The position numbers were made by a program, and so were the translations under genes. A stretch of DNA of 64,000 nt from Herpetosiphonaceae bacterium. GTDB taxonomy: Bacteria > Chloroflexota > Chloroflexia > Chloroflexales > Herpetosiphonaceae. The notes under the pieces were generated by a model that did no database searches, had not been told where the DNA came from, and saw nothing but the letters and a program-made list of their open reading frames with translations. Numbering within the stretch: position 1 is the first letter of the stretch; each line of letters begins with the position of its first letter. The stretch is from contig JABXJS010000045.1 of assembly GCA_013538855.1 (NCBI GenBank), positions 1 through 64,000 on the forward strand, in the 5' to 3' direction. This document shows positions 53,213 through 62,318 of the stretch, one piece after another.

Positions 53213-53274
53213 ATGTCAACACGTTGGCCAGCCTCCATGGCGGCCGATCAGATTCATTGCAGTACCTCCTTTGC

Positions 53275-53287
53275 AGCCTCACGGGAC
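53275..53287 (-). promoter_or_regulatory. PyrR-binding site in the leader RNA
   Basis: On the minus strand GTCCCGTGAGGCT fits the PyrR binding-loop consensus (UCCNGNGAGGYU) and is followed by GCAAAGG, like the known binding hairpin. It sits between the promoter and the attenuator. High UMP should favour PyrR binding and termination. Confidence 0.85.
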
Positions 53288-53308
53288 CACGTTTAAAGGA
53301 TTGCGGCG

Positions 53309-53337
53309 ATTATAGCCCGCGCTGCTGCTGCTGTCAA
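53309..53337 (-). promoter_or_regulatory. Consensus promoter of the pyr operon
   Basis: On the minus strand TTGACA and TATAAT are exactly 17 nt apart, a perfect sigma-70 promoter, placed about 22 nt before the PyrR-binding site. Confidence 0.9.
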
Positions 53338-53461
53338 TCAATCCATCGTGCGCGCAATCTTCATCGTTTATGCGCAGCACATTCACAGATTCTTCATAGC
53401 CCTGGGCTATGCTAAAGCCAGACTAAATCGTAATGCTGTGACGTACAGAAAGGATCATCAA

Positions 53462-54259
53462 ATGCGTACATTACTTGCTACAGTCGCTCGCTGGGGAGCC
53501 ATCGCGGCCATCGCCTTCGGTCTCGTCTTCGCCGGATCGGCGGTGATGAACACCTTTGCCCAAGAGAGCACGCAGACGCCATCAACCGCCGATCAGCCCG
53601 CCACCGCGCCGAACGCCAATCCCAACGCCAATCCAGGCTTCGGCCCCGGTCGTGGCGGCCCTGGTGGCCAGTTCGGCCCTGGCCGCGGCGGCCCTGGTGG
53701 CCAGCGCGGCCCGCGCGACGGCAAGCCGATGCTCAAGAAAGAGCTGATCGAGCACACCGCCGAGCTAACCAATCTCGATGAGCAAGCGGTTGTGAGCCAG
53801 CTGCGCGATGGCGCAACCCTGACCGAGATCGCCACCGCCAACGGTAGCACCGAGCAGGCCGTGATCGACGCCGCCATCGCCTCGGTAGACGAGAAGCTGA
53901 CCCAGGCTGTCGCGGACGAGCGCATCACCGAGGAGCAGAAGGCCACTATGCTTGAGCACGCCAAGACCGAGGCCCCCACGCTGATGAACGAGGCGGGCAT
54001 GCCCAACGCCGGTGGCCCCGGCCCACGCGGCCACGACGGTCGGCGCATGCTCGTCGAGGCCACCGCTGAGGTCACTGGCCTCACCACCGACGAGGTGATC
54101 GCCGAGGTGCAGGGCGGCAAGAGCCTAGCCCAGGTCGCCGAGGCCCACGGCAAGACCGCCGATGACATCATTGAGAACCTGCGCACCAAGGGCCAGGATC
54201 GCCTCGACGATATGCTTGAGCACGCTCGTGAGGCCATCAACACGGTGCCGGGCAACTAG
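53462..54259 (+). CDS. Secreted acidic repeat protein
   Basis: 265 residues. A signal peptide or anchor (~8-30) is followed by a Gly/Pro/Arg-rich linker (~48-82) and two related helical blocks (~86-165 and ~190-265) with patterns such as AELTNLDEQAVVSQLRDGATLTEIA and AEVTGLTTDEVIAEVQGGKSLAQVA. Each repeat pairs a DEVI-type helix with a GxSLAQVA turn, resembling small secreted repeat proteins (DUF2680-like), which are common and uncharacterised. AGAAAGGA precedes the ATG. A strong terminator follows. Confidence 0.78.
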   Translation: MRTLLATVARWGAIAAIAFGLVFAGSAVMNTFAQESTQTPSTADQPATAPNANPNANPGFGPGRGGPGGQFGPGRGGPGGQRGPRDGKPMLKKELIEHTAELTNLDEQAVVSQLRDGATLTEIATANGSTEQAVIDAAIASVDEKLTQAVADERITEEQKATMLEHAKTEAPTLMNEAGMPNAGGPGPRGHDGRRMLVEATAEVTGLTTDEVIAEVQGGKSLAQVAEAHGKTADDIIENLRTKGQDRLDDMLEHAREAINTVPGN

Positions 54260-54313
54260 TAAAAACATAGCGCGACTCACTTTTGCCTAACTTCGCGCAC
54301 ATTAACTCACACG

Positions 54314-54351
54314 ATCACCCCCGCCGACATGCTGCGGCGGGGGTGATTTTT
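54314..54351 (+). terminator. Strong terminator after the secreted repeat protein
   Basis: A 13-bp perfect stem (ATCACCCCCGCCG / CGGCGGGGGTGAT) with an 8-nt loop and a T run. Confidence 0.92.
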
Positions 54352-54395
54352 GCGTCTATAATAAAAAAAGTGAATTATTGAACAGGAGCGCCGCC

Positions 54396-55553
54396 GTGCG
54401 GATAGGGATCAGTGGAACGTTTTGGGCCGAGCCTCACGTAGGCTCTGGGCAGTATGTGCGCCATCTTGTGCATGAGCTGCCCAAGGTGGCCCCGCAGCAC
54501 GAGTACCTCGTTTTTATACCAGCCTACACAAATCCGACGATTCCCAAAATAGCTGGCGTGGCTGTTGACCGGGTGCCAACACCGCTCGATACGCTGCATC
54601 CCAAGCTGGCCAAGCTCTGGTATGAGCAGGTCGAGCTACCACGGGCTGCCGCCCGTCTGGCGGTTGACGTGCTGCATGTGCCCTACTATGCGCCGCCGCT
54701 GCGTCAGCTCACGCCAGTGATCACCACGGTCCACGATCTCATCCCGCTGCTGCTGCCAGACTACCGCGGCTCGCTGGCGATGCGCCTCTACACCAGCCTC
54801 GCCACCCGTGCCGTTTGCCGCAGCCAGCATCTTATAGCGGTCTCGGATCACACCCGGGACGACATTATTGATGTGCTCAACGTCAACGCCCAGCGGGTCT
54901 CGACCGTCTACGAGGGCGTTGACCCCATCTACCAGCCGCAGCCACCAGCGGCGATCGCGGCGGTGCGCGAGCGCTTTAATCTCCAGCGACCCTACTTCTA
55001 CTACATTGGGGGCTTTGACGTGCGCAAAAATCTGCTGACGCTGCTGCGCGCTCTCGGGCGGGTGCGGCGGCGCTACGCTGGCCCGATTCAGCTGGTGATT
55101 GGCGGTCAGCGGCCAACCAGCACAGCCGCGCTCTTTCCAGCGCTTGAGTCCACCATTCTTGACGAGGACCTTGCGAGCGATGTGGTGTTTGTCGGGCGTG
55201 TATCAACTGAAGAGAATGCCGCGCTCTATGCAGGCGCAGAGGCGTTTGTGTGGCCCTCGCGCTACGAAGGCTTTGGCCTGCCGCCGCTGGAGGCGATGGC
55301 CTGCGGCGCAGCTGTGATCGCATCGAACGCCAGCAGTATGCCGGAGATCATCGGCCGCGGCGGGGTGCTGATCGCACCAAATGACACCGAGGCATGGGCT
55401 ACCGCGATGGTGCGCGTGCTGCAAGATCAGCCATGGCGCACAGAGCTACGCCAGCAGGCGCGGGCGCGCGCCGATGACTTCAGCTGGACCAGTTTTGCCC
55501 AGCAGATTGTGCAGGTGTACGAGCGCATTCCCAACCGAATCAAGCTGCTTTAA
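54396..55553 (+). CDS. GT4-family glycosyltransferase
   Basis: About 385 residues. N-terminal domain: GISGTFWAEPHVGSGQYVRHLVHEL (~3-27), then LHVPYYAPP and ITTVHDLIPLLLPDY (~115-130). C-terminal domain: YFYYIGGFDVRKNLLTLLRAL (~195-216), LVIGGQRP, VFVGRVSTEENAALYAGAEAFVWPSRYEGFGLPPLEAMACGAAVIAS (~265-310), the GT4 nucleotide-sugar motif. Similar to mannosyl/rhamnosyl transferases of polysaccharide assembly. GTG is the start, with AGGAG 7 nt upstream; a TTG 18 nt before has none. An AT-rich gap follows. Confidence 0.87.
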   Translation: MRIGISGTFWAEPHVGSGQYVRHLVHELPKVAPQHEYLVFIPAYTNPTIPKIAGVAVDRVPTPLDTLHPKLAKLWYEQVELPRAAARLAVDVLHVPYYAPPLRQLTPVITTVHDLIPLLLPDYRGSLAMRLYTSLATRAVCRSQHLIAVSDHTRDDIIDVLNVNAQRVSTVYEGVDPIYQPQPPAAIAAVRERFNLQRPYFYYIGGFDVRKNLLTLLRALGRVRRRYAGPIQLVIGGQRPTSTAALFPALESTILDEDLASDVVFVGRVSTEENAALYAGAEAFVWPSRYEGFGLPPLEAMACGAAVIASNASSMPEIIGRGGVLIAPNDTEAWATAMVRVLQDQPWRTELRQQARARADDFSWTSFAQQIVQVYERIPNRIKLL

Positions 55554-55922
55554 GCACAAAATTTGCCATGAGTTTTATGGTCAAGATGAGAGTTCTCTCA
55601 TAAAAAAATCACCCAAAGGTTCTTCTATTTAGTAGTACCTAAAATAGTTTTATCCCTTTGGAATACTATAAAACCAATTTATTAAAAAGATTATAAATAA
55701 ATGAGAGCGCAAGCTGATGTCAGCCTGATATTTGCATTTTATTGACAAGTATGTTACCTTCCGCCCGATAAAATGTGATCAGAACATCTACTCTTGATGT
55801 TCGCATTAGGAAGACGTGTTACCGAAAACCTATCTTTATTAAGTGTCCTTTCGGCATTTTGAGCACCACGCTCACGCCTGACACAGACAGGTAACACCCA
55901 AATCAAGGAGGCACAGCAGCAT
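55554..55922. other. AT-rich intergenic island
   Basis: About 370 bp, far richer in A and T than its surroundings, with repeated A and T runs and a TTGACA (55742-55747). It leads to the SH3/NlpC gene and probably holds its promoter, but no well-spaced -10 box was found. No gene is apparent. Confidence 0.5.
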
Positions 55923-57599
55923 ATGCAGAATGCCAAGTCCTCGTTAGATCTGATCCAAGATGATCATGATCTTCAAGACTTCCAGCAACGCGCTGTTGAA
56001 CACGAAGCCCAGGCCGCTCGTTCAGGAGAACGCGTTGCTGCATTGCAGAACCAAGTTCGGCAGAACCTCCGCGCTCTGCCGCAACGAGTGCGCAAACTGC
56101 CAAACCGCTATCTCTTGCACGTGATTGTGCTGCTGCTGTTACCGCTAGGGTTTATTGTCAATGTTGATACCTCGCGGAATGCCTCAGCTGACCAAGAAGG
56201 CGACTCTACCTCAGTAGCATCGACGAATCCGCCGCGGCCTTTGCTGGGCGCAGCCGTGATGACCCACCGTGGCGATCCGGTTCCGCTCAACGATACCCCA
56301 CCAGCGGCGAACACCGAAACCCCCGCAGAACCAGTTGGCGACGCCCCAATCAGCGACCCGGCCTTTGATGAGTCGCTGGTGATTCCTGTGTCGCGCCCTG
56401 CTGCGCCTGTGCGGTCCATTCCCACCGCTTCAATTAATGTTGAGAAAGCCAATCTGCGCTCCGGCCCTGGCACGCAGTACGATCAGCTCGATAAGCTGCC
56501 CCAAGGCACCAACGTGCAGGTGATCGCCCGCCACGAAGATTGGGCGCAGGTGCGCACCGAGGGCGGTCAAGAGGGCTGGCTCGCGCTTGAGTTGATCACG
56601 ATCGACGCCGAGGCCGCCGCCCAGCTGCCCGCCGCCGAGTCAATCCCCACGCCGCCACCAGCGCGCGTCGCCACCATTGTGGAAGATCGCCTGAATCTGC
56701 GCGATGGCCCTGGCACCGAGTACATCAGCGTCAACAAGCTGAGCGCGGGGATGCAGGTCAATCTGCTGGCCAAGTACAACGGCTGGTACCAGATTCAAAC
56801 CGATGATGGCAGTGTCGGCTGGGTCACGTCAGACTATCTGAACATGGAGCCAGGCGTCGACGAGCGCATCGAGCAGGCCGAGACCATCCCCGATGCAAAT
56901 CCAGCGATGGTCGCCTGGGTCAACACCGACAATGTTAATCTACGCTCTGGCCCCAGCACCAAGTACGAGTCACTGGGCAAGCTGGCTGGCGGCGTCGAGC
57001 TGGGCCTGCTGGCGCGCTACAACGACTGGATCAAGGTCGAGACACCGCGCGGCACCAAGGGCTGGATCTCGCTTGAGCTGGTTGATATGTCTAACTTTGT
57101 GCTCCGCCGCGTGCCCTACACCGATAACATTCCCGCGCTGCCCAAGCCCAAAGCAGCCCCAGTGGCCTCGCCGCGCTCCAGCGCGCCTGCGGCTGGTGGT
57201 GGTGGCGGCGGCGGTGTCGCCAGCGGCGATGTCGCTGGCCTCGCCTGGCAGTTCGTCGGCTCGCGCTATGTGTGGGGCGGCGAAAGCCCCAGCGGCTTCG
57301 ACTGCTCTGGTCTGACCCGCTACTTGTACCGCCAGGTCGGCGTCAGCCTGCCGCACAGCGCGGCCGGCCAGTACAGCAGCCGCTACGGCACATTCATCAG
57401 CGGCCTCGACAACCTTCAGCCTGGTGATCTGTTGTTCTTTGTGAACACGGCTGGCCCTGGCATCACCCATGTCGGCATCTACGTTGGCAGTGGGACGATG
57501 GTCAACGCGATGACCCCGGCCTCGGGCGTTGGCGCGGTGAGCATCTACAGCAGCTACTGGCTGAACCACTACTATGGTGCGCTGCGGCCGTACCGCTAA
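55923..57599 (+). CDS. SH3-domain NlpC/P60 cell-wall hydrolase
   Basis: 558 residues. A basic, Gln-rich cytoplasmic start precedes one membrane anchor (~63-80). A Pro/Thr spacer and three bacterial SH3 domains (~168-225, 251-306, 330-388; each with LRSGP or LRDGP) come next, then a Gly-rich linker and the NlpC/P60 catalytic domain (~435-558). The latter has Cys461 in GFDCSGL, His516 in THVGIYV and an Asn near the end. It should cut peptidoglycan stem peptides outside the cell. AAGGAGG precedes the ATG; a hairpin follows the stop. Confidence 0.95.
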   Translation: MQNAKSSLDLIQDDHDLQDFQQRAVEHEAQAARSGERVAALQNQVRQNLRALPQRVRKLPNRYLLHVIVLLLLPLGFIVNVDTSRNASADQEGDSTSVASTNPPRPLLGAAVMTHRGDPVPLNDTPPAANTETPAEPVGDAPISDPAFDESLVIPVSRPAAPVRSIPTASINVEKANLRSGPGTQYDQLDKLPQGTNVQVIARHEDWAQVRTEGGQEGWLALELITIDAEAAAQLPAAESIPTPPPARVATIVEDRLNLRDGPGTEYISVNKLSAGMQVNLLAKYNGWYQIQTDDGSVGWVTSDYLNMEPGVDERIEQAETIPDANPAMVAWVNTDNVNLRSGPSTKYESLGKLAGGVELGLLARYNDWIKVETPRGTKGWISLELVDMSNFVLRRVPYTDNIPALPKPKAAPVASPRSSAPAAGGGGGGGVASGDVAGLAWQFVGSRYVWGGESPSGFDCSGLTRYLYRQVGVSLPHSAAGQYSSRYGTFISGLDNLQPGDLLFFVNTAGPGITHVGIYVGSGTMVNAMTPASGVGAVSIYSSYWLNHYYGALRPYR

Positions 57600-57618
57600 A
57601 ACAACGCTATAGACCGAG

Positions 57619-57653
57619 CCAAGGCGTGCCAGCAGGTGCGCCTTGGTTTGTTT
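57619..57653 (+). terminator. Terminator after the NlpC/P60 gene
   Basis: An 8-bp stem (CCAAGGCG / CGCCTTGG) with a 12-nt loop, followed by TTTGTTT. Confidence 0.65.
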
Positions 57654-57811
57654 AAGCGGTCTTTTTGACGGCGAGCCATTCATCCTTGACAATAGGCGCG
57701 GCCACGGCGACCAGTGCCGCAGGCCATCAGCTACCAACAACACGCCGAGCGAAGCCTCGGCAGCTGTGCGATACATCAAACAATCACCACTTGCGCAAGG
57801 AGGCGTTGTTC

Positions 57812-58879
57812 ATGAAAGGGCTTATTCTTAGCGGCGGCAAAGGCACTCGTCTACGCCCAATCACCTATACAAGCGCGAAGCAGCTCGTGCCAGTCGCTAA
57901 TAAACCCGTGCTATTTCGTGTGATCGAGGCACTCAAGGATGCCGGCATCAATGATATTGGGATCGTGATCGGCGATACCGGCAACGAGGTGCGCAGCGCA
58001 GTCGGCGATGGCTCGCGCTGGAATGTCAACATCACCTATATTCCACAAGAGGCTCCGCTGGGCCTGGCCCACGCCGTTAAAATTAGCCGTGATTTTATCG
58101 GCGACGAGCGCTTTGCCCTGTTCCTTGGCGATAACTGCATCGAGGGCGGCGTGAGCAAGCTGCTCAATGGCTTTGCCGCCTCGGACTGGAACGCACAGAT
58201 TGTGCTTAAAGAGGTGGTTAATCCGCAGCAGTATGGCGTCGCCGAGCTTAAGCATGACGGCAGCATCGAGCGGCTCACCGAGAAGCCGCGCACGCCACGC
58301 TCGAACTTAGCACTTGTCGGGATCTATATGTTCGATCAGCACATTTGGGAGGCGGTCGAGGCGATCAAGCCCTCATGGCGCGGCGAGCTTGAGATCACCG
58401 ATGCAATCCAGTGGCTCGTCGAGCATGGCTATCGCGTCTATCCCTACGTCCACAATGGCTGGTGGATCGACACCGGCAAGCGCGCCGATATGCTCGACGC
58501 CAATCGGCTTGTTTTGGAAGAGCTGGAGCCACGCATAGAGGGCTATGTCGACCGCGACTCGCAGCTGGTGGGCAAGGTGACAATCGAGGCGGGCGCAGAG
58601 ATCATCAACAGCGTGATCCGCGGCCCAGCGATCATCGGCGAGCACACGCGCATTGTCAACTCGTATGTTGGCCCGTTTACATCGATCTATCACCACTGCC
58701 AGATCGAAGAGAGCGAGATTGAGCACTCGATTGTGCTCGAGCACAGCGAGATCGTGCGCATCCCACATCGCATTGAGGATAGCCTGATCGGACGCAATGT
58801 CCAGATCCATACCTCGCCGATGAAGCCCAAAGCCTACCGCCTCATGCTTGGCGATAACTCGGATATTGGTCTGCTCTAG
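57812..58879 (+). CDS. Sugar-1-phosphate nucleotidyltransferase with left-handed beta-helix
   Basis: About 355 residues. The N-terminal nucleotidyltransferase has GLILSGGKGTRLRPITYTSAKQLVPVANKPV (~3-33) with the G-x-G-T-R-L signature, FLGDNCIEGG (~108) and EKPRTPRSNLALVGIY (~155). The C-terminal ~110 residues (GYVDRDSQLVGKVTIEAG...) have hexad repeats for a left-handed beta-helix, sometimes carrying acyltransferase-like or oligomerising roles. The long form resembles glucose-1-phosphate thymidylyltransferases of the StrD type, so dTDP-glucose is the likely product. AAGGAGG precedes the ATG. Confidence 0.88.
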   Translation: MKGLILSGGKGTRLRPITYTSAKQLVPVANKPVLFRVIEALKDAGINDIGIVIGDTGNEVRSAVGDGSRWNVNITYIPQEAPLGLAHAVKISRDFIGDERFALFLGDNCIEGGVSKLLNGFAASDWNAQIVLKEVVNPQQYGVAELKHDGSIERLTEKPRTPRSNLALVGIYMFDQHIWEAVEAIKPSWRGELEITDAIQWLVEHGYRVYPYVHNGWWIDTGKRADMLDANRLVLEELEPRIEGYVDRDSQLVGKVTIEAGAEIINSVIRGPAIIGEHTRIVNSYVGPFTSIYHHCQIEESEIEHSIVLEHSEIVRIPHRIEDSLIGRNVQIHTSPMKPKAYRLMLGDNSDIGLL

Positions 58880-58899
58880 CAGCAGCTTCACGGCCAGAT

Positions 58900-58930
58900 G
58901 GCCCTTTCAGCAGTGGAAGGGCCAGTGTGT
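58900..58930 (+). terminator. Weak hairpin after the nucleotidyltransferase gene
   Basis: A 9-bp stem (GGCCCTTTC / GGAAGGGCC, with one G-U pair) followed by AGTGTGTTTAAT. The T run is poor, so termination may be partial. Confidence 0.4.
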
Positions 58931-58969
58931 TTAATCAGGCCAGCGCCAAGGCGCACGGCTTGAATGCCG

Positions 58970-58978
58970 TGCTATAAT
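58970..58978 (+). promoter_or_regulatory. Extended -10 promoter of the TPR gene
   Basis: TGCTATAAT lies 31 nt before the start of the TPR gene, with no clear -35 box. It is the second extended -10 of this form in the window. Confidence 0.5.
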
Positions 58979-59009
58979 TCCTGAACAACCTCACATCAAG
59001 GAAGCGCCT

Positions 59010-60242
59010 ATGCTCGATAAAATGCAAATCGCCGATCTGCACTATCGTCGCGGGGTTATCCTCGAACAGGCGGGGCGTATTGCCGAGGCGATTGAAGAGT
59101 ACCGGCAGGCCCTTCAGGATAACCCACGCCTGCGTGCAGCCCATCTGGCACTCGCAAACTACTATACACGCAACGGCCTCATCGCTAAGGCAGCTGATGC
59201 TTGGGCCGAGGCAGTTAATATTGACCCGGACTACGATACGCTGGCCAACTTAGCCTCAGCCTACATCGATCTACAGCGCTACGAGGAGGCTCGCGCGATC
59301 TTGCAAGAGTGCCTGCGTTGGATCCCCGACGATGTCTTTGCTAGCTTCGAGCTGGCCTACATCGACTATGTTGAGGGCAACTATCAGGCCGCTCACGACC
59401 AACTCATCGAGCTGCGCCCGCTGTACAACGATGAGTGGCAGCTGCATCATCTTTTAGGCAACAGCCAGGCCCGTCTGGGCCTGTACGATGCGGCGATGGC
59501 CAGCTTTGGGCGGGCCATGCTGCTGACCAGCCAGAGCGAGCATACGGCTGAGCTACAGGCCAGCATCGATATGATTGAGCGCATGCGCGAGTTCCCACAG
59601 CATTCAACGCTCAAAGAGCAGCTCTACGCCGAGCACGGCCTGATCTGCCTCGGCTCAAGCTACGACAACGGCCTCCACATCAACCGTCAAGTTCAGGTCA
59701 ACTGGACGTACTCGATGGTCGCGATGACACTGCAGCGCTGGCTACGGCTTGGGCAGCACGGCCTATGGAGCTGCACGGCCCTGCTGGCGCTCAACCGCAC
59801 GGCCGAGCCGCTCGCACAGGTGCTCAGTCAGCGCCTTAGCGTGCCAATCCGCAGCGCTGCCGAGCTTGGCCCAAGCGATATCGCGCTGGTGGTGTGCGGC
59901 ACGATCGATAACGGCCAGATGCTGCAAACCATCAGCGAGCGCGTCTCCAGCCAGTCGATTGTGCTCGCGCTTACGCTTGGCTGGGAGCCAGAGGCCGACG
60001 ATACGCTGCCTGATGTTATTGGCCTACAGGCCCAGCGCTCAAGCTACCCTTGGAGCACCACGCTGACCGAGCTGCGCCAGCGCGGCGCGCCGTCCACAGA
60101 GATCGACGCGCTCGTCAGGCTGACCACCACCACGCTGCAAACGGCCTGGGACGAGCTGCTACCCGAGACCAACGCCGACGAACAGGTGCGCTGGTACACC
60201 GAGGAACATCGTGCTATTCGGCTGCCTGGCGCTAGCCTGTAG
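59010..60242 (+). CDS. TPR-repeat protein with a C-terminal domain of unknown type
   Basis: 410 residues. The first ~195 hold about five TPR repeats (for example ILEQAGRIAEAIEEYRQAL and NLASAYIDLQRYEEARAIL), a scaffold for protein contacts. The last ~200 (from LICLGSSYDNGLHINRQVQ) form a globular alpha/beta domain without a recognised signature; the VVCGTIDNGQMLQTISERV stretch looks Rossmann-like. Cytoplasmic, no signal peptide. AAGGAAG precedes the ATG, and an extended -10 lies upstream, so it is a single-gene unit. Confidence 0.78.
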   Translation: MLDKMQIADLHYRRGVILEQAGRIAEAIEEYRQALQDNPRLRAAHLALANYYTRNGLIAKAADAWAEAVNIDPDYDTLANLASAYIDLQRYEEARAILQECLRWIPDDVFASFELAYIDYVEGNYQAAHDQLIELRPLYNDEWQLHHLLGNSQARLGLYDAAMASFGRAMLLTSQSEHTAELQASIDMIERMREFPQHSTLKEQLYAEHGLICLGSSYDNGLHINRQVQVNWTYSMVAMTLQRWLRLGQHGLWSCTALLALNRTAEPLAQVLSQRLSVPIRSAAELGPSDIALVVCGTIDNGQMLQTISERVSSQSIVLALTLGWEPEADDTLPDVIGLQAQRSSYPWSTTLTELRQRGAPSTEIDALVRLTTTTLQTAWDELLPETNADEQVRWYTEEHRAIRLPGASL

Positions 60243-60303
60243 CAGCGGTTAGCGCAGGTGGCGCTCCGCTCCGCGAGCCAGAGACAAGCCCTATGACGAG
60301 AGA

Positions 60304-60735
60304 TTAGATCAACGCCTGTGCCGCCAAGGCCACCACACAGTAGCGCCCAAGCTTGCCCACACTGATCCAGAGCATGCACGGCCGCACCGGCAGACGCATC
60401 GCGCCGGCAACGCCGACGAGCGCATCGCCAACCAGCGGCACCCAGCCCCCTAGCAGCAGCGGCGGCCCCCAGCGCTCTAGCCAGCGCTGCGCCTGAGCAA
60501 GCCGCTGCGCGGTGCGCGGCGTCGCCTGCTGCATCCAACTGCGGGCGCGCCAGCCAAGCCAGAAGGTCGTGGCCGAGCCAAGCACATTGCCAAGCGTTGC
60601 CACGAGCACCGGCAGCACCAGCGCCTCGTGGTACACAACCAGCCCGGCTAGCGCTGCCTCGGAGCTGAACGGCAGCACCGTTGCGGCCAAAAAACAGAGG
60701 CTGAATAGTCCAATATAGCTGATCAGCACACTCAT
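60304..60735 (-). CDS. YqaA-like (DedA/SNARE-associated) small membrane protein
   Basis: 143 residues with three or four hydrophobic helices and the VLPFSSEAALAGLV motif near the N-terminus (~20-33) typical of YqaA relatives, plus a NVLGSATTFWLGWRAR amphipathic segment (~50-65). Members are linked to lipid or undecaprenyl-phosphate movement. Its start overlaps the MurJ-like gene stop (ATGA), so both may serve envelope lipid transport. Confidence 0.8.
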   Translation of the reverse strand: MSVLISYIGLFSLCFLAATVLPFSSEAALAGLVVYHEALVLPVLVATLGNVLGSATTFWLGWRARSWMQQATPRTAQRLAQAQRWLERWGPPLLLGGWVPLVGDALVGVAGAMRLPVRPCMLWISVGKLGRYCVVALAAQALI

Positions 60736-62249
60736 GGCTCACCTGCTGAGGATTGGCGCAGGGCAAGCCTACGCCGGAACCAGCGCCAACCTGTGCGCCA
60801 CTCATCAATCTGACCTACGCTCAGCACCAGCCCATAGACGACCAGCCCACAGACACTGCACCCGCTGAGGTACAGCAGCAGCGCCAGCGATCCCTGCGGC
60901 GTAGGCAGTAGATGGCGCAGGCTCATAACCATGGCCGCCGTCGCGAGCAGCGCACCAATCAACACCAGCCAGAAACGCAGATCAATGCGCAGCGACAGCT
61001 TAAAGTGCCGGTAGGCGACAGCGATCAGGGCCAGCGCCTCCAGCCACACCACAATGCTGCTGGCCAACCCAAGGCCCAGCAGCCCCCAGCGGCGACTCCA
61101 GAGCGCTAGTCCGATATGCAGCAGCGTGCCCACCACGCGGATCACACTGGGCCACCACGTGTCACCAACAGCATAGTTGAAGCGCATCAGCAGCACCGCC
61201 AGCGCCAGCGCCGGCAGCGTCGGCATCACCGCAGCCAGCGCCGTCGCTGTTGGCACCACCGCCGCCGGATCGAACGCGCCGCGCTGAAGCAGCAGCTGCA
61301 CAATCGGCGTCGCCAGCAGTATGCCCATCACGGTGAGGGGAGCCAGCGCCAGCAGCGTCACACGCACACATAGATGCAGCAGCTGCACCATGCGCACGGT
61401 CTGCTGCGTGAGCACGAGCTGCGTCAGGCTTGGAAAAATTGTGCGTGCCACGACCTGCGGCACCACCATCACCGGCACATCAACAATGCGGCGGGCGTAG
61501 GACAGCGCCGTCACAGCTCCTGAGCTAAGCGTCGAGGCGATCGCCGTCTCGACCACGCCCATCAGCTGCAAGGAGATACCAGCGGTGATCAGCAGGGGCA
61601 GCGCCGCTCGCAGCACCTCACGCCAGTGTGGGTCAAAGCGTAGCCGCGGACGCAGCGGCAGGCGTACCAAGCCCAGCATGAGCGCGCGCATCCCCGCGCC
61701 CACAACAACGCCCCAGGCCAGACCCGTGAGACCGCCAAGCAGCGCGAGGCCCAGCAGCGGCCCCAGCTTCAAGAGCAGATCGGCCACAGCTGGGCGCACA
61801 AAGTGCTGCTGCGCGTGATGCCAGCCGGTCCACACCGCCGCCAGCGCCAGCGTCGGCAAGCTGAGCACACAGATACGCACAATCTGGGTTGTGAGCTGCA
61901 GCGTGTGCGCATCGAAGCCCGGCCCAAACAGCCGCGCTACGCCGCTGGCGCTGCGGTAGCACAGCCATGTCAGCGGCAGCGTGCAGAGCAAGACCCACGT
62001 AGCGGTGTTGGCCAGCGTGCGCGGCGCTGTGCTTGGATGCGCCAGCAGCACAGGGATGAGCGCTGGGCCGATCACATCGGTAATCAAAAACCCAAGCAGC
62101 AAGATTGCGCCAGAGCCAGCCACATAGGCATCCGACTGCGCGCCAAGGCCAAAGGCCGCCGCCAGCACCACCTTCTCGGCAAAGCCAAGCAGTTTGTACA
62201 TCATCATTAGGCCAACCAACAGCGCCGATGTTCGCCAAATTTGCTTCAT
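60732..62249 (-). CDS. murJ: MurJ/MviN-like lipid flippase
   Basis: 505 residues with about 13-14 membrane helices. GFAEKVVLAAAFGLGAQSDAYVAG (~22-45) matches the MviN N-terminal motif, with the SYARRIVDVPVMVVPQVVARTIFPSL segment (~250-275) characteristic of the family. It should flip lipid-linked cell-wall precursors (lipid II) or related polyprenyl sugars across the membrane. GAGGATCT precedes the ATG. The YqaA-like gene follows with a 4-nt overlap. Divergent from the PNPOx-like genes. Confidence 0.9.
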   Translation of the reverse strand: MKQIWRTSALLVGLMMMYKLLGFAEKVVLAAAFGLGAQSDAYVAGSGAILLLGFLITDVIGPALIPVLLAHPSTAPRTLANTATWVLLCTLPLTWLCYRSASGVARLFGPGFDAHTLQLTTQIVRICVLSLPTLALAAVWTGWHHAQQHFVRPAVADLLLKLGPLLGLALLGGLTGLAWGVVVGAGMRALMLGLVRLPLRPRLRFDPHWREVLRAALPLLITAGISLQLMGVVETAIASTLSSGAVTALSYARRIVDVPVMVVPQVVARTIFPSLTQLVLTQQTVRMVQLLHLCVRVTLLALAPLTVMGILLATPIVQLLLQRGAFDPAAVVPTATALAAVMPTLPALALAVLLMRFNYAVGDTWWPSVIRVVGTLLHIGLALWSRRWGLLGLGLASSIVVWLEALALIAVAYRHFKLSLRIDLRFWLVLIGALLATAAMVMSLRHLLPTPQGSLALLLYLSGCSVCGLVVYGLVLSVGQIDEWRTGWRWFRRRLALRQSSAGEP

Positions 62250-62318
62250 AGATCCTCATCTGCGGGCAAGGGTGTTTATCACGTATAATAGAGCAAGTCA
62301 TCTACACAGCGAAGGCAT

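Noticed and set aside
53184-53238. Longer start for the GT2 glycosyltransferase
   Set aside because: It would run through the attenuator hairpin. The chosen ATG has GAGG 5 nt upstream.
55742-55784. TTGACA with a later GATAAAAT before the SH3/NlpC gene
   Set aside because: The spacing is 19-21 nt, so a confident promoter call is not possible.
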